From NCBI GenBank assembly GCA_016715815.1, contig JADJXN010000007.1, positions 1 to 64,000 of the forward strand: a stretch of 64,000 bases of DNA, read 5' to 3'. The position numbers and the translations under genes were made by a program. The notes beneath the pieces were generated by a model. The model was not told the DNA's origin, made no database searches, and worked only from the letters and a program-made list of their open reading frames with translations. Below are positions 61,775 to 64,000 of the stretch, one piece after another; within the stretch, counting starts at the first letter, position 1; every line of letters starts with the position of its first letter. This stretch comes from Oligoflexia bacterium. GTDB lineage: Bacteria; Bdellovibrionota; Bdellovibrionia; JABDDW01.

Positions 61775-64000
61775 ATTATTAGTTCTTATAACTCTGTTTT
61801 GTTTTTCACATTTAGCTAGTGCTGATGCTTTAGATAATTTAATACAAAACTCAAAGTGGGATGATGCTGTTCAAACTTCTTTTGAAATAACAAAAAAAAA
61901 CCCTAATAACCATGATGCCAGGCTAAAAGGGGCTTATGCATTATTTCAAAAAGGGTATTTTAATTCTGCACTAGTGTATTTAAAAAGTATCCCCATGGCT
62001 GAGTGGAAAAAGCTACCACAGGGAAAAGATAAACTTGTAGAAGTTGTTTTGTTATTTCAAAAAAAAATGCCAGCCCAATTTATTCCCTGGCGCCTAGATC
62101 AACTTCCAACAGATATTTCTTCAAATGTAACGGCTGATGAATTAAATTATGCAAAAGCAAGACTGGCTTTTGAGTCTGGCAATGATGCTTTAGCAGAAAA
62201 GCTTTTTTTGCAAATTAACTCAGGCTCTAGATACTATGCGGCAAGTCTTTATTTGCTGGGTTCTATTAAAGTTAAACAAACTGACTATGCTCAGGCACAC
62301 TTTTATTTTTCTAAAGTTTTTGAACCAGTGGTTTTTGAAAAATCAACTGAGTTTTGGAAAGATGTTTCATCTGAAATGACATCCCACTGGGGGGCTAATT
62401 TAAAAATTCAATTCACAGCAGATCCACTTTTGCAAATTAAGCGAATTGGTGAGCTTTCAATGCTAGGGCTTGCAAGGCTTGCCTATGCTCAGAAAAAATT
62501 TGACCTTGCTCTTGAAAGATACTCTAAAGTTCCATCAAGCTCTAAGTATTATAACCGGGCTAACATAGAAAAAGTTTGGGCTCTACTTTCTATGGCAAAG
62601 CACCAAGAGGCCGAAGCCCTAGCATCAAAACTAGAGTTTGAAAGTGCAGGGGTTGAGTCTATGGAGGCTAAAATATTAAAAGCCCTTATTATGGCCGACG
62701 CTGGTATGAGCGAAAAGGCAAGGTCTGAAATTAATGAATTTCAAAAAAAATACCTTGAATCAAAAAAAGATATTACCCCCTTTTTAAATTTAAAAAATGA
62801 TCAAAGAATACAGGCCTTAGAAGAAAGTCAGAAAAATATTAAATCTGAAATTGAAGATTTGAAAAAAGAGGAATTAAGAATTTATTCTGCTTACAAAAAA
62901 TTTGCCTCAGATTTAGAGGCTTTAAAATTTCAATCCGCAAATTTAATTGCCAGGTGGAATAAGGAAAAAGCAGTTAATGCCAGGGCGGATTTAGATAAGT
63001 TTTATTTGCAGTCAAAACTAATAAAAGCCGAAACCTACTTAGAGGAACACCATAAATTAAAATTAGAATTTAAAAAAACTGGAGCAGGTATTGACCTTAA
63101 AAAACAATCGGAGTATGAGGCACGTCTGGCAGATTTATTAGAAAAAGCTTCTGAGCAAGTTGGTGGGATGGACCAATCTTTAAATTTAAAATTCAGACAA
63201 AGTGAAATTATTTGGGAATTAGGAACTACTAAAATAATTCTAGGCCAGGAAAATGAAGGGGAAAAATTAAGAGAGCAGGCCACAAAAATTATAGAAGGTA
63301 TAGCTAACCAAAAATTTAATAAGCAAGACCAGGCTCTTTTCTTTTTAGGTTTTGCTTACATGGAAACCGGGCGAACAAATGAGTCTATGCAAGTATTTAG
63401 AGATTATGTAAAGCGCTTTCCCCAGCATGTGCATGTGCCAGATGCATATAGAATATTGGGGGATCAAAACTTTGATGAGAATAAATTTGTCCAAGCTGAA
63501 AATGATTATAAGCAAGTTTTGCAATTTGCAGATTCTCCTTTTGTTGGCTACGCGCTTTATAAATTAGGTTGGTCTGGTTACAATTTAAGAGCTTATGGTC
63601 GTGCACTTTTGGGTTTAGAAGAAGCCTATTTATGGACTAAAAAATCAGCCCAAACCGGTGGGGAGCTTTTAAGCCTTCAGCGTGAGGCAAGGCGGGATCT
63701 GATTTCAGTTTATGCGGAACTAGGAGATCACAAAAAGGCTTTTGAATATTTTAAAAATATTGACCAAGATTATCTTCCTTGGATTTTAGAGCTTGTGAAG
63801 CAGCTAGAGCAAAATGGTCAGTATGAAAAGACTCAAGACCTCTATGCTCAGCTCATACAAGCAGATCCAAAATCTAAAAATGCAATGCTTTATCAAGCTG
63901 GAATTATTTATTCAGCCTATAGGCTTCAGCGTTGGCAAATTGTTGAAACAACCCTTTTTGATTTATTAAATAATTATTCCGACCAGCTTAAAAACCCTAC
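61764..64000 (+). CDS. Large secreted TPR-repeat protein (partial, runs off window)
   Basis: Starts at ATG 61764 inside the PilZ gene and stays open to the window end (745 residues). A signal peptide is visible (MLSKLLVLITLFCFSHLASA). Repeated helical pairs of the TPR type follow (KWDDAVQTSFEITKKNPNNHDARLKGAYALF, AGMSEKARSEINEF, FLGFAYMETGRTNESMQVFRDYVKRFPQ). A coiled coil lies at about 345-440. It is reminiscent of periplasmic TPR assembly proteins of delta-like bacteria. The function is unknown and the coupling to a PilZ protein is likely regulatory. Confidence 0.8.
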   Translation, partial: MLSKLLVLITLFCFSHLASADALDNLIQNSKWDDAVQTSFEITKKNPNNHDARLKGAYALFQKGYFNSALVYLKSIPMAEWKKLPQGKDKLVEVVLLFQKKMPAQFIPWRLDQLPTDISSNVTADELNYAKARLAFESGNDALAEKLFLQINSGSRYYAASLYLLGSIKVKQTDYAQAHFYFSKVFEPVVFEKSTEFWKDVSSEMTSHWGANLKIQFTADPLLQIKRIGELSMLGLARLAYAQKKFDLALERYSKVPSSSKYYNRANIEKVWALLSMAKHQEAEALASKLEFESAGVESMEAKILKALIMADAGMSEKARSEINEFQKKYLESKKDITPFLNLKNDQRIQALEESQKNIKSEIEDLKKEELRIYSAYKKFASDLEALKFQSANLIARWNKEKAVNARADLDKFYLQSKLIKAETYLEEHHKLKLEFKKTGAGIDLKKQSEYEARLADLLEKASEQVGGMDQSLNLKFRQSEIIWELGTTKIILGQENEGEKLREQATKIIEGIANQKFNKQDQALFFLGFAYMETGRTNESMQVFRDYVKRFPQHVHVPDAYRILGDQNFDENKFVQAENDYKQVLQFADSPFVGYALYKLGWSGYNLRAYGRALLGLEEAYLWTKKSAQTGGELLSLQREARRDLISVYAELGDHKKAFEYFKNIDQDYLPWILELVKQLEQNGQYEKTQDLYAQLIQADPKSKNAMLYQAGIIYSAYRLQRWQIVETTLFDLLNNYSDQLKNP

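Overview
The window is AT-rich (roughly 38-40% GC by eye) DNA from a Gram-negative bacterium. The gene content suggests the Bdellovibrionota or a nearby lineage. Points in favour are the many secreted proteases, outer-membrane efflux parts, AlgI/AlgJ-type acyl transfer systems, many small secreted proteins of unknown function and a classic rpsU-yqeY-dnaG-rpoD operon. The assignment is inference from gene content; no rRNA is present.

1-33.7 kb is mostly core genome. It holds a PD40 secreted protein (cut by the window edge), citrate synthase, a frameshifted SpoIIE-type phosphatase, secreted papain-like and trypsin-like proteases and an RluA-type pseudouridine synthase. A tight plus-strand operon of leucine/isovalerate catabolism follows: methylcrotonyl-CoA carboxylase beta, methylglutaconyl-CoA hydratase-like protein, biotin carboxylase and biotin carrier as two ORFs, and HMG-CoA lyase. 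It runs directly into a nucleotidyltransferase and an adaptor/permease/ATPase ABC system. Converging on it is a lipoprotein/TolC/barrel/RND efflux operon. Then come an M1 aminopeptidase with HEAT-like repeats, 4-hydroxyphenylpyruvate dioxygenase, an AMMECR1 protein, RNase P RNA with its terminator, RNase HI, a zinc-ribbon coiled-coil protein, a CAU tRNA, the rpoD-dnaG-yqeY-rpsU operon and tadA.

33.7-42.4 kb is a decaying accessory zone. It contains a candidate structured RNA, a secreted glycosidase-like protein broken by one frameshift, a glycosyltransferase with an internal deletion, shattered GT4 and rmlA pseudogenes, tRNA-Ser(GGA), an eroded IS3-family (IS2-like) element and a 1200-bp IS3-family (IS407-like) element with 30-bp terminal inverted repeats and a broken transposase.

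42.5-55.2 kb is the most exciting part: a complete, previously unannotated-looking lasso-peptide (RiPP) gene cluster. A 58-codon precursor gene too short for ordinary ORF calling (51167-51343, minus) has the leader motif Y-x2-P-x-L-x3-G. Its 25-residue core is predicted to close a nine-residue ring between Ala1 and Asp9. Around it are an AsnB-like lasso cyclase lacking the glutaminase Cys, an HPr-kinase-like precursor kinase, a PqqD-like leader-binding protein (B1), a transglutaminase-fold leader peptidase (B2), a nucleotidyltransferase of the kind found in phosphorylated/glycosylated lasso clusters, an ABC-2 transporter pair, a GT39-type membrane glycosyltransferase, an MBOAT/SGNH O-acyltransfer pair and two unknown proteins with HE...H metal-site-like motifs. 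The genes alternate strands in short blocks with 36-64-bp divergent promoters and overlapping convergent ends.

55.2-61 kb is a surface-polysaccharide block: a GT2-methyltransferase fusion, a GT2, a second SGNH/MBOAT pair and a sugar C-methyltransferase. The window ends with a PilZ-domain protein overlapping a large secreted TPR protein that runs off the edge.

Four otherwise well-conserved genes are each broken by one base in or near a short repeat. At least one, tadA, is normally essential, so consensus sequence errors are a real possibility in this window.
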